Both the position numbers and the translations under genes were made by a program. This document shows, piece after piece, positions 33,704 to 42,517 of a stretch of DNA of 64,000 bases (position 1 is the first letter of the stretch; every line of letters begins with the position of its first letter). The notes below the pieces were generated by a model, which was not told the origin of the DNA, did no database searches, and saw only the letters and a list, made by a program, of their open reading frames with translations. This DNA is from Ezakiella sp. (lineage in GTDB: Bacteria > Bacillota > Clostridia > Tissierellales > Peptoniphilaceae): NCBI GenBank assembly GCA_022778715.1, contig JALFRW010000007.1, forward strand, positions 1 to 64,000. The letters are read 5' to 3'.

Positions 33704-35888
33704 CTTCATCCCCCAAAATCTCTAACACTTCTCTAACATTTTCTTTTGCTAATTTTTGTCTAAGTTGCTCGCCTTCACGAATCTTTTCGATATAACTGTC
33801 GTCTTTTTTTAAATCCACAAGCATTTGATAAAGTATGTCTGAATCAAAATCATTCACATCTAAAATGTAATCCGAATTTATGTCCTTCATAAATCCACTC
33901 ACCTTAGGGTCGTAACTCAGTGCAAAAGGTTTTGTTTCAACTGCCACGGAATAGATTAACCCATGAAGTCTCATAGACACAATCGCATCTGCTCTCTTTA
34001 TTATACCCATTAAAGAGCGTACACTCATCTCATCAAAGTAACTATACAAGTTTTCATGCTTAATATCTGCCTCAAATTGCTTCAAAAATGGCACGTCCTT
34101 TGACATGTGCATTGGCAACAGCAAAACTTTGTTTCCGTCATCCATATATTTTTTTATTGCAGCTTCCACTTTTTTTAGGAGCCTTGTTTCACCAAACCAC
34201 GGTCTCAAATTTAGTGCCAAAAAATTATCGTTTAAATTGATTTTTTTGAGCACTTTATCCGCTGCAACATCGTCGCTATCAAGTAAAAACACCGGATCGC
34301 TGCGAAGATTCATTTTGTTTTCCTCAATTCCAATTTCCTTTAAATAATCAAATGAATCCCTATCTCTTAGTGAAATAAAATCCACACCCTTAAGAGTTCT
34401 CTTGGTTAGCCAGCGATTGAATTTTTTATTTATTGGACCCACACCATTCGCATAAATTACAGTCTTTTTCTTGTATTTTTTACTAAGCCAAATCACAAAT
34501 AAATAGTACCACAAACTTCTTGAACTCGTGATATCTTGAAGCAAACTTCCTCCACCGCTTATAAGCATATCAGAAGATTTCACCGCTTTTATCACTTTTG
34601 GCAAACTAAATCTGTATACACTTAATAAGTCGTACACTTCGCTAGTTTTCACGGGATTGTTACTTAACACCTTTAACTTTAAATATGGATTTTCTTTTTT
34701 GATTGACGAAGTAATTGCTTCCAAAATCGCGTCATCCCCTTGATTATCAAATCCATAAAAACCCGAAAACAAAATAGTTTTATCCTTTATCGCCCTCTTG
34801 TAAATTCTTATGTGCGAATTTACCATCGCATTGGCACTAAAATGATTTTCAATTGTTTTGTACAAATTGTTTCCAAGTCGTTCTCTCAGATTGTCGTTTC
34901 TTTTAATAATCAAAAGTTTTTTGGCGAAATCTTTGTAATCTTGCGATTTAAAAGTGTACCCTGTTTCACCATCAATTGTGATTTTCGGAATGCCTCCCAC
35001 CCGTGAAGCCACAATTGGTTTTCTGAACTTTCCGCCTTCCAATATTACATACGGAAAACTTTCTGATAAAGAGGTTAAAGTATTAATATCCACGGCGTTT
35101 AGAAATGAAAAAGGATCTTTTATCTCTCCTAAAAAGTGCACATTATTTTCTATGCCCAGCCTTTTTGCCTCTTCTTTTAGCTCAGGCATCAAAATTCCAT
35201 CGCCGCCGATTAAAAAATCCGACTCTTCTTCTTTTAAAAATTCTGCAGCCCCTCTTAAAAATGTCTTATGATCTTTTACCTCATCAAGGCGTGCTAAAAT
35301 GCCGATTTTAAAACTATTTTCATCTAAATTATATCTCTTGCAAAATTCACTCTTGGAAACAAATTTTTCTTCCTTCTCCAAATCAATTCCATTGTAAACC
35401 ACGTCAATGTTTTTGTCGGTAAACTTTCTTTCAATAAGCATATCCTTAAAATTGTCTGAAACCGCAATAAAATTGTCAAATTTCTTAAGAGCTAGGTAAT
35501 TCAAATTCTTAAAAATTAATTGCTTGTAAAAAACCCCTTTAAAATCCAATCTGTAATCCGAATGCACAGTGGAAATAAAAGGGATATCCGTCTTTCTGCG
35601 TAAAAAAAATGCTATAAAATTAGCTCTTGCGCCGTGGCAATGAACTAAATCTATATTATTGTGTTTTATATAATCTAAAATATCTCCAACAATTGATAAA
35701 TCAAAACGTGATTTCTGAAAAAAAAGCTCAGTTTTAATTCCTAAGCTTTTTGCTTCTTCCAAAAAAACATCATTGATAAAAACTCCTAAAGTTACATCGA
35801 CATTTTCTTTTAGTGAACTCAAAAGAGTCATAATATGTGTTTTAGCTCCGCCTGTGTCGCCACCACTTATAAGGTGCAAAACTTTCAT
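33690..35888 (-). CDS. csaB: Fusion: GT4 glycosyltransferase plus CsaB polysaccharide pyruvyl transferase
   Basis: A 732-residue bifunctional protein. Residues 1 to about 370 are a family 4 glycosyltransferase (LHLISGGDTGGAKTHIMTLL, VHCHGARANF, DVVYNGID, GILARLDEVKDH, EGGKFRKPIVASRVGGIPK). From about 372 a CsaB domain starts (TILFSGFYGFDNQGDDAILE), followed by ISGGGSLLQDITS, YANGVGP, SLRDRDSFDYL, NLRPW and SMRLHGLIYS. CsaB adds a pyruvate ketal to the secondary wall polymer, which anchors proteins with SLH domains (family knowledge). Both halves look complete. The start overlaps the upstream stop (TGATG). With the TagA-type gene it suggests a pyruvylated wall polymer. Confidence 0.9.
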   Translation of the reverse strand: MKVLHLISGGDTGGAKTHIMTLLSSLKENVDVTLGVFINDVFLEEAKSLGIKTELFFQKSRFDLSIVGDILDYIKHNNIDLVHCHGARANFIAFFLRRKTDIPFISTVHSDYRLDFKGVFYKQLIFKNLNYLALKKFDNFIAVSDNFKDMLIERKFTDKNIDVVYNGIDLEKEEKFVSKSEFCKRYNLDENSFKIGILARLDEVKDHKTFLRGAAEFLKEEESDFLIGGDGILMPELKEEAKRLGIENNVHFLGEIKDPFSFLNAVDINTLTSLSESFPYVILEGGKFRKPIVASRVGGIPKITIDGETGYTFKSQDYKDFAKKLLIIKRNDNLRERLGNNLYKTIENHFSANAMVNSHIRIYKRAIKDKTILFSGFYGFDNQGDDAILEAITSSIKKENPYLKLKVLSNNPVKTSEVYDLLSVYRFSLPKVIKAVKSSDMLISGGGSLLQDITSSRSLWYYLFVIWLSKKYKKKTVIYANGVGPINKKFNRWLTKRTLKGVDFISLRDRDSFDYLKEIGIEENKMNLRSDPVFLLDSDDVAADKVLKKINLNDNFLALNLRPWFGETRLLKKVEAAIKKYMDDGNKVLLLPMHMSKDVPFLKQFEADIKHENLYSYFDEMSVRSLMGIIKRADAIVSMRLHGLIYSVAVETKPFALSYDPKVSGFMKDINSDYILDVNDFDSDILYQMLVDLKKDDSYIEKIREGEQLRQKLAKENVREVLEILGDEDGNS

Positions 35889-36835
35889 CAGTAAATTTCC
35901 CCCTCAATCGGTTGTAAGTACCAATTGTTAATATTTTTTAAATCAATATCCAGACTCGACTTTGCCACAACAGGAATTGTGCTCTTTGCAAAACTAAAAC
36001 CTAATTTTTTTAGTGCTTCTGCGTAAATTCCATTGTACCAAACTGCAACCAGAGTAACATTTTTTTGCTTTGCAATTTCCACAAGCCTCGTCAACATGGC
36101 TTCAAAAACCCTTTCCGATTCATAAAGCACATCCATAACCATAAAATAGTTTATGCCACTTCTATTAATTAGTTTATAAATTATATATCCTTTGTCTTCA
36201 CATTCTACACTTGCTACCAAAAATTTTTGCTCGCCATGCAAATTAACTCGTTTTGAAATAAAATCTTCAGTTCTTTTTGTGAACCATTTATCTTTAAAAT
36301 CTATCTTTTCATAAATCGCAGAAGCATTAGGAATTTGAAGGGTTTCACGTACATCGATATTTGAAATGTCATCGGTCTTTCGGGATTTTTCTTTAATATT
36401 ATTAATAAAATTTGCAATTTTGCTAAGTGCTGAAAATCCGCGCATAACTCCGCTTGCATCAAGCACTTTTGCATAAATTCTCACTTCACCCACGATTTTA
36501 AAATCCTGTTTATCCACCAAATTTAAAAGTTCATATTGAAGAGGAAACGCATACAAAATAGACAAGTTGGAATTTTCATTTTCGAATTCTCTAAATAAAT
36601 TTGTAAAAATTCCTTCTTTCCTCTTGCCTTCTGTTACCACATTGTCTAGCAAAAAGCCGGCTTTTATATCACCGGGCGGCAAATTAAAAAGCCTTCTATC
36701 GCAGCCCAAATGGGCTATATACTTGTCGTCTTCTTCTATAGTTTTATGAATACCATCAGAATATCTCGCTAAAAATTCTTCGTAGCTGTCAACAGTCGTT
36801 ATTTCATTGATAAGTGAAATTATATTCTCTCTCAT
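35888..36835 (-). CDS. GNAT-fold acetyltransferase-like protein
   Basis: A 315-residue soluble protein. The part around residues 50-80 ([20 protein letters not shown], then GIFTNLF) reads like the acetyl-CoA-binding motif of a GNAT domain with '[11 protein letters not shown]' as its core. A second, weaker acetyltransferase-like repeat fills the C-terminal half ([39 protein letters not shown]). This fits the two-domain GNAT proteins with a sterol-carrier-like C-terminus only loosely. Substrate is unknown. It lies between mazF and the csaB fusion with 1-4 nt overlaps, so it is surely co-translated. A role in wall-polymer modification is a guess from position. Confidence 0.6.
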   Translation of the reverse strand: MRENIISLINEITTVDSYEEFLARYSDGIHKTIEEDDKYIAHLGCDRRLFNLPPGDIKAGFLLDNVVTEGKRKEGIFTNLFREFENENSNLSILYAFPLQYELLNLVDKQDFKIVGEVRIYAKVLDASGVMRGFSALSKIANFINNIKEKSRKTDDISNIDVRETLQIPNASAIYEKIDFKDKWFTKRTEDFISKRVNLHGEQKFLVASVECEDKGYIIYKLINRSGINYFMVMDVLYESERVFEAMLTRLVEIAKQKNVTLVAVWYNGIYAEALKKLGFSFAKSTIPVVAKSSLDIDLKNINNWYLQPIEGEIY

Positions 36836-37305
36836 TTAACCACCAAATTTAAACTTATTTTAAGTGCCTCGTCGATTATTTTCATAAAATCGTCCGATAC
36901 TCTACCGATTTTATCTTTAAGTCTTTTCTTATCGATTGTGCGAATTTGTTCAAGCAGAATCACTGATTCTTTCGGAAGTCCTGAACTTTTATCCCCAATC
37001 TTCACATGAGTTGGCAAATTTGATTTATTCTTAACTGAAGTTATGGCTGCAACAATTGTCGTCGGCGAAAATTTATTTCCTATATCATTTTGGATGACTA
37101 AAACCGGTCTAACTCCGCCTTGTTCACTCCCGATAACGGGTGACAAGTCAGCATATATTAGGTCGCCGCGAGAAATTGTTTTATCTTCTGCTTTTTTAGT
37201 GCGATTGTTGTTTCGCAACTTTTGAGTTTTATAATCAACTGCACTAAAATCCAAATTATCAAATTCGTTTGGGTTATGTTCTTTATTCTCTAAAAATTTG
37301 TCCAT
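36832..37305 (-). CDS. ndoA: MazF/PemK-family endoribonuclease with N-terminal extension
   Basis: The C-terminal 115 residues are a clear MazF/EndoA toxin-type RNase: [43 protein letters not shown] and [16 protein letters not shown]. The conserved Arg and Thr of the active site are kept. Typical members start next to the RGD motif. Here the frame has about 40 extra charged residues ahead of it ([20 protein letters not shown] at the start). There is no Met, GTG or TTG nearer the domain, so the extension is probably real. The ATG shares its A with the alr stop (TAATG). No antitoxin gene lies between alr and mazF, where it is usual in Firmicutes. Confidence 0.85.
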   Translation of the reverse strand: MDKFLENKEHNPNEFDNLDFSAVDYKTQKLRNNNRTKKAEDKTISRGDLIYADLSPVIGSEQGGVRPVLVIQNDIGNKFSPTTIVAAITSVKNKSNLPTHVKIGDKSSGLPKESVILLEQIRTIDKKRLKDKIGRVSDDFMKIIDEALKISLNLVVK

Positions 37306-38468
37306 TATAAATAGTTGATAATTTGACAAATACTCCCGTCTTTAATATAAACTCTCGGAATTCTTCTTGAAATCATGCACATCACTTCGTAGTGAATTGT
37401 ACCCATAATTTTTGCCATATCCGTTAAATCGGTATCGTTCCTGCCATGTCCAAAAATCACAACTTCGTCACCTATCGAAACGTCGTCAATGTCTGTAACA
37501 TCAACCATAAATTGATCCATGCAAATCATCCCGATAGAGCGTGCTTTTTCTCCATTAACTGTAACATTCAGTTTGTTTGAAAGAAGTCTTGATATTCCAT
37601 CTGCATATCCCAGCGGAATCGTGGCAACTTTCGTAATCCTTCTCGTCACAAATGAGTGGCCATAACTTATACCGCTGCCTTCCGGCAAAACTTTCAGATT
37701 GCTGATAAGAGCTTTCAAAGTCATAAGCGGTTTCAAATCCAATTTATGCGGGACACTTGGATCCGGCAAATAACCGTACATAATAATCCCCGGTCTGACA
37801 TAATCCAAATCATATTCCGGATAATCCAAAATTGCACCGGAATTGGAGATATGTCTCTTTAGTTTCATATTGCTTGCCGCTTCCAAACTGTTTACAAAAG
37901 AATCAAAAATATTATATTGCTTTCTGGTATTTCCCTGATCGTCAGGAATATCGGCCGTCGCAAAGTGACTATAAATACCTTCGCAAACTATATTTTCAAA
38001 ACTCAAAATTCTAAGTATTCTTTCAAAAGCAACTGTTCCCGGCAAAAATCCAATCCTACTCATTCCCGTGTCAATCTTAATGTGAATCTTCGCTTGTCGT
38101 CCCAGCTCCCCTGCACATTTGTCTATGAGCAAAGCTTGGTCATAGTCATATACTGTCATGGCTAAATCGTTTAATATAGCCTCTTTGATCTCTGAATCGC
38201 GAATATAATTTAAAAGTAAAATTGAATCTTTAATGCCTGCTTTTCTAAGCTCAAGACCTTCCGACAAAATTGAAACACAAAATCTCCTAACCCCCAGCAA
38301 ATGAAGTTCTTTAACAACTGTAACAGCGTCGTGATTGTACGCATTAGCCTTAACCACCGCCATAATTTCACTGCCGGGTTTTACATTTGCTTGAATAATA
38401 TGTATATTGTGTTTTAAATTATCCAAGTTTATCTCAAGCCAACAAGGGCGTATTTCATCAAAGTTCAT
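37305..38468 (-). CDS. alr: Alanine racemase
   Basis: PLP enzyme that makes D-alanine for peptidoglycan. The PLP lysine lies in [13 protein letters not shown]; the more common form is KADAYGHG, so two glycines are replaced. The catalytic Tyr is in GISYGHSF, and [11 protein letters not shown] is also present. Length of about 387 residues is normal. I chose the start at 38468 behind AAAGGAGGG; the longer frame to 38510 covers the promoter. It heads the operon down to pepP. Confidence 0.94.
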   Translation of the reverse strand: MNFDEIRPCWLEINLDNLKHNIHIIQANVKPGSEIMAVVKANAYNHDAVTVVKELHLLGVRRFCVSILSEGLELRKAGIKDSILLLNYIRDSEIKEAILNDLAMTVYDYDQALLIDKCAGELGRQAKIHIKIDTGMSRIGFLPGTVAFERILRILSFENIVCEGIYSHFATADIPDDQGNTRKQYNIFDSFVNSLEAASNMKLKRHISNSGAILDYPEYDLDYVRPGIIMYGYLPDPSVPHKLDLKPLMTLKALISNLKVLPEGSGISYGHSFVTRRITKVATIPLGYADGISRLLSNKLNVTVNGEKARSIGMICMDQFMVDVTDIDDVSIGDEVVIFGHGRNDTDLTDMAKIMGTIHYEVMCMISRRIPRVYIKDGSICQIINYL

Positions 38469-38500
38469 CTCTTCCCTCCTTTCATTCATATTACTTAAAA

Positions 38501-38529
38501 AGTATATCATATTATTTGATTTTTTTCAA
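38501..38529 (-). promoter_or_regulatory. Promoter of the alr-mazF-csaB-tkt-pepP operon
   Basis: TTGAAA (38529-38524), 17-bp spacer, TATACT (38506-38501), minus strand. It overlaps the divergent promoter of the HD gene. Confidence 0.65.
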
Positions 38530-38544
38530 TCTTAAGTGTATTTT
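38516..38544 (+). promoter_or_regulatory. Divergent promoter of the HD hydrolase gene
   Basis: TTGATT (38516-38521), 17-bp spacer, TATTTT (38539-38544). The -10 is weak. Physical overlap with the alr promoter means the two may compete for polymerase. Confidence 0.4.
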
Positions 38545-38564
38545 ATATATATAGGAGGGAAATT

Positions 38565-39131
38565 ATGACTACGCTACAACAAAAAATAGACTTCACAGTT
38601 TTAATTGATAGAATGAAATTAATAGAAAGACGAACTAAAATCATTGGTCTCGACAGAAGAGAAACAGACGCAGAACACTCATTTTCAATTGCACTTATGG
38701 CATTTGTCTTTCGCGAATACGCTCCGGGTGCAGACTTACAAAAGACAACTCTCATGCTGCTTGCTCACGACTTAGTTGAAATTTACGCCGGTGACACATT
38801 TGCTTACGATGAAAAAGGAAATCAAACAAAAAAGCAAAGAGAACTTGAAGCTGCAGAAAAAATCTTTAATCCGCTTGGGGAAGATGGTGAATATTTAAAA
38901 AAACTCTGGCTTGAATTTGATGAAAATGAAACACCTGAAGCAAAATACGGAAACGCTTTAGACAGAGCACAACCGATTATAAATAATATTTATAACAAAG
39001 GCGGCACATGGCTTGAATATAATGTGCGGGCTGACCAACTTCTCAAAAGAATGGAACCGATAAAAAATTTTAACACCGAACTCTACAACTTTTTACTTGA
39101 CAACGCAAAAAAATATATAAATTTCGATTAA
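38565..39131 (+). CDS. HD-domain hydrolase (YfbR/HDDC2-like)
   Basis: A 188-residue metal phosphohydrolase of the HD_3 group, which includes YfbR-type 5'-deoxynucleotidases. Metal ligands are His in AEHSFSIAL, the HD pair in LAHDLVEIYAGD, and Asp in NALDRAQP. Members usually remove phosphate from deoxynucleoside monophosphates, but this cannot be proven here. It has an AGGAGGG ribosome site and is divergent from alr. Confidence 0.85.
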   Translation: MTTLQQKIDFTVLIDRMKLIERRTKIIGLDRRETDAEHSFSIALMAFVFREYAPGADLQKTTLMLLAHDLVEIYAGDTFAYDEKGNQTKKQRELEAAEKIFNPLGEDGEYLKKLWLEFDENETPEAKYGNALDRAQPIINNIYNKGGTWLEYNVRADQLLKRMEPIKNFNTELYNFLLDNAKKYINFD

Positions 39132-39155
39132 TTTTTAAAAAATCGCTCAAAATCA

Positions 39156-39185
39156 TTGACTTTTATTATAAAATCATTATTATAT
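39156..39185 (+). promoter_or_regulatory. Promoter of the TRIC-type channel gene
   Basis: TTGACT (39156-39161) with either TATTAT (39178-39183, 16-bp spacer) or TTATAT (39180-39185, 18-bp spacer). Confidence 0.5.
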
Positions 39186-39211
39186 AAATAATATCTATAA
39201 TGGAGGGTGAA

Positions 39212-39889
39212 ATGGATATAAATCGTTTTTATACTTTAATTGAAATAATCGGAACAATCGCATTCGCATCATCCGGCACGATGATTGCAATTAGAAAGGG
39301 AATGGACTTTTTTGGCATTATTGTGCTTGCACTAATCACGGCTCTCGGTGGTGGAGTTTTCCGCGATATAATACTTGGAATTACTCCCCCGACTGCATTT
39401 CTAAAAACCACCTACACAAAAGTAGCGATAATTGTAGCAATATTGATAATATTTATTCTTAAAATCAGTAACGGCAAGAAATTTTTAGACCAAAAATATC
39501 TTACCAAATATGTAAAGCTGATGTCTTTTCTGGACGCCGTCGGTCTTGGAATTTTCACTGTGAGCGGAGTTAATCTCGCTATGAAAATGGGTCACGGTGC
39601 AAACACTTATTTGCTTGTGTTTGTTGGAATAGTCACCGGTTGCGGCGGAGGAGTTTTAAGAGATGTATGTTCCGGTACAATTCCCATTATATTCACCAAA
39701 AACACAATCTATGCAATGGCATCGTTTTTAGGTGCTCTAAGTTATATCCTAATTCGCCCCTACACAATAAAATATTCATATATCATCGGTGCATCGGTAA
39801 CAATTATAACCCGACTCTTCGCAATGAAATATCGCTGGAGTTTACCGAATGTAAATAGCGACCTTATAGAAGATGCCCCCGACCAATAA
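39212..39889 (+). CDS. Trimeric intracellular cation channel (TRIC/UPF0126) family membrane protein
   Basis: A 225-residue protein with seven membrane segments built as two similar halves. Each half carries the glycine-rich TRIC signature: ALITALGGGVFRDIILG and VTGCGGGVLRDVCSG. Bacterial members form K+-permeable trimers or have other, unknown roles. The start at 39212 (MDINRF) follows GGAGGGTGAA; the longer frame starts inside that site. A strong terminator follows. Confidence 0.9.
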   Translation: MDINRFYTLIEIIGTIAFASSGTMIAIRKGMDFFGIIVLALITALGGGVFRDIILGITPPTAFLKTTYTKVAIIVAILIIFILKISNGKKFLDQKYLTKYVKLMSFLDAVGLGIFTVSGVNLAMKMGHGANTYLLVFVGIVTGCGGGVLRDVCSGTIPIIFTKNTIYAMASFLGALSYILIRPYTIKYSYIIGASVTIITRLFAMKYRWSLPNVNSDLIEDAPDQ

Positions 39890-39930
39890 AAAAACAGCTA
39901 TTAAATTCTTTCAAATAGCTGTTTTTGTTT
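39888..39930. terminator. Shared terminator between the TRIC gene and the secreted-protein gene
   Basis: AAAACAGCTATT (39891-39902) pairs with AATAGCTGTTTT (39914-39925). Ts follow on both strands, so it serves both converging genes. The rest of the gap to 40039 is AT-rich, with a short AATCAGCTGATT palindrome near 40003 and nothing else seen. Confidence 0.85.
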
Positions 39931-40038
39931 TTATTTGAAATTTTTTAATCAACCATTTATAGTAAATAGTCTATTAAATATTATATGTAAAAAATTAATG
40001 CAAATCAGCTGATTATATTTTTAGTATATTGACTTACT

Positions 40039-42507
40039 TTATAAAAATTTAAATACTAAGTTCCCCGACTTACGCACATCCGGTCTTGAAAACGAATCTT
40101 CCCACATATTGCCCACAACTCGAATCGAGCCGGAGTTGAATGCGTCAATTGTAAATCCGGGTCTTATTACCACCCTGTTCATTGAATATACATCATAATC
40201 ACTACCGCTTCTGTAGTCAAGATGAATATAATGTAGTGGTCCAGGTCTATATGCTGGAATTAAGTTTGGTTCACCTCTTGTTACCCAATATGCGTGGTAA
40301 TACCTATTTGGGTCGGAGCTTGCTTCAAATTCAGTTTCCATTTGTATTGCTGAACCATTTCTTGTAATTCTTCCACCGCTTACACTAGATTGTGGTCCAG
40401 TATTTCTTTGTAATCTCATAATGCTAGGGTCATCTTCATTTGGAGATACAAATCTCGAAATTAAATCCCTATCAAATGTTGAGTTGACAATGTTTGCCCT
40501 GATTCTTTCATTTATATATCTTGAATTCTTAGATGATGACCTGTTCGGTGCATTTCTTGCACTATCAAATCTTACATCAGGATCAAAGTTTTGTGTATTA
40601 GCTTCTAAACTCCTATTAAGTCTAATATTAGTAGTCTTGTTTGGTCTAACTAAATCTGATTGACTATTGAATTGTGGATTATCGTAGTCAGTAATAACCC
40701 TCCACCTATCTGCACTGTAATTAAAACCGTAGCCTGATTTAATAGTACTTTCATCTCCATTTGAGTTTGGTATAGGTCTTAATCTTGCTTGTGGAGTAGT
40801 CTTGTAGGCTGTTGCGTGATATTCATTATCCACACCGATTCTATATGTCCATTTTACGCGTGGTGCATAGATTGGCGGTATTGAACCTCCTGATGAACTA
40901 CTTCCCGTTTCTCCATCTGGCCATTCTTGATGTTGATCGTCTGGAACTGTTCTACAGCAGGTGTGATATCTAGTTTCATGATGACATACTTCTTCATAAC
41001 GATCATCCTCGGACTCTCTTTTCCACGGAGGCTTATATCTAGTTTCACATACTAATTCCTCATATGGATCGCAATTATAGGTTACTATCTTTGTTGCACC
41101 AACTATATCTCTTTGTTGAACTTTTTGATATCTATTGTGAATTGTTATGTCGTAACGTGGTTCAATCTTTAACTCATAAGTCTCTTGACATTCAATAACT
41201 CTTGAATTAATTTCTTTCCACTCTCTTCCATCCAAATATCTATGTTTTACAACAGGGTTTGGTGCATTGTTAAACACATCTATATCAACATTACCATTAT
41301 ATTTCCTTACTACACTACTATTTCTTTCCTTTGCGGCTTTCCAAATGTTAACCGATTCCTTCAATATATTATTAATTGAATATTCCCGGTCTAACCACGA
41401 ATCTAATTCAATCGTCATATGTTTCTTTACCGGTAATCCCGGAGATATTACCCCTTCTTGGAATGGGTTCCAATATTTTGCTTCCAATTGCCATTTAGAT
41501 GTCCACGTAGGTAATCTAAATTGGTCCACAAGTGCTTGTAATTTGTCTTGATTGTTTCTTTGATTTGCTTGTATACTACCCGATAACTGATTCATTTGTG
41601 TCATAGTCAATGTTTCATTATATTGTCTAATATGTGGTCCGCACATATCTCTTTTAATTATTGTCGGGTCAGATAGGTTAGGACTACTTGTTGTATATGA
41701 TGATAAATAGTCTTGTCTTTCACTCTTTATACAACTGCCCACCCTCGATGTACAGGTTCCATTATGTCCCGGGAAAGATTGTGGCTGCCTTTGTGCATGT
41801 TGGTCGCAGAGGTCAGTTCCCGGATCTTCTGTACATACTTGTGTTGGTAATTTTTGTATTTTATAGTTAATTGTCGATGTTGACTTACCATTATCTTTCG
41901 CAGCCATCGCTATTAACTTATTTTTATCATTGTTACTATTTTTTAGATCTGCGTCTCTTTTTTCCCATTCCACTGTCCCCGGTTTTAGGTTCGTACTCTC
42001 TAGAAATTTTACTCTATCCTCTGCATTATTAAAATTTGCACCACCTTTAATAGCTTCTGCAGCTTTTTGTAAAATCTTACCCTTTTGTGTACCTGTAGAT
42101 GTTGTCCCGCTTCCGGTCATTTTACCGTTAGCGTCTATATTAGTGTCAGCGAACTTATTATCCCCTATTTCAACATTTTTTGTATCCCCCGAGTGAGTGT
42201 TCGATTCTCTTCCGTCATAGTAGGCATCTTTTCCTGTTGATGCAGAATTCATATCATAACTACCTGCATCTTTTAATTGTCCCGTAAATGTAAAAGTTTT
42301 TGCCCCAGTTGATGGGTCTATTCCCGTAACAGTTACAGTTACTTCTCCGAATTTAGCAGATTCTCCGACGCCTAAATTTGTTAAGTCTGCTTCAATTTGT
42401 CTTTCTACTACGTCTCCCTCAATCATTTCACAATCTGCTTTAATTGGTATTGAAATTAAAGGAAGCAATAGTATTGAAACTATTATAAATATTATTTTCT
42501 TATTCAT
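40039..42507 (-). CDS. Large secreted protein of unknown family
   Basis: An 822-residue exported protein. The signal peptide is MNKKIIFIIVSILLLPLISI followed by PIKA, with probable cleavage before DC. The mature part is hydrophilic, rich in Arg, Asn, Ser and Tyr. It has a cysteine-bearing middle: VCTEDPGTDLCDQ, GTCTSRVGSC, RDMCG, IECQETYEL, YNCDPYEELVCETRYK and VCHHETRYHTCCRTV. These could form disulfides. A Gly/Ser linker (GSSSSGGS) separates this from a C-terminal half of about 290 residues. No SLH, LPXTG or membrane anchor is seen. I recognise no family. The start follows AGAGGTG, 10 nt after the upstream gene, so the two secreted proteins are made together. Confidence 0.7.
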   Translation of the reverse strand: MNKKIIFIIVSILLLPLISIPIKADCEMIEGDVVERQIEADLTNLGVGESAKFGEVTVTVTGIDPSTGAKTFTFTGQLKDAGSYDMNSASTGKDAYYDGRESNTHSGDTKNVEIGDNKFADTNIDANGKMTGSGTTSTGTQKGKILQKAAEAIKGGANFNNAEDRVKFLESTNLKPGTVEWEKRDADLKNSNNDKNKLIAMAAKDNGKSTSTINYKIQKLPTQVCTEDPGTDLCDQHAQRQPQSFPGHNGTCTSRVGSCIKSERQDYLSSYTTSSPNLSDPTIIKRDMCGPHIRQYNETLTMTQMNQLSGSIQANQRNNQDKLQALVDQFRLPTWTSKWQLEAKYWNPFQEGVISPGLPVKKHMTIELDSWLDREYSINNILKESVNIWKAAKERNSSVVRKYNGNVDIDVFNNAPNPVVKHRYLDGREWKEINSRVIECQETYELKIEPRYDITIHNRYQKVQQRDIVGATKIVTYNCDPYEELVCETRYKPPWKRESEDDRYEEVCHHETRYHTCCRTVPDDQHQEWPDGETGSSSSGGSIPPIYAPRVKWTYRIGVDNEYHATAYKTTPQARLRPIPNSNGDESTIKSGYGFNYSADRWRVITDYDNPQFNSQSDLVRPNKTTNIRLNRSLEANTQNFDPDVRFDSARNAPNRSSSKNSRYINERIRANIVNSTFDRDLISRFVSPNEDDPSIMRLQRNTGPQSSVSGGRITRNGSAIQMETEFEASSDPNRYYHAYWVTRGEPNLIPAYRPGPLHYIHLDYRSGSDYDVYSMNRVVIRPGFTIDAFNSGSIRVVGNMWEDSFSRPDVRKSGNLVFKFL

Positions 42508-42517
42508 TTTTTCACCT

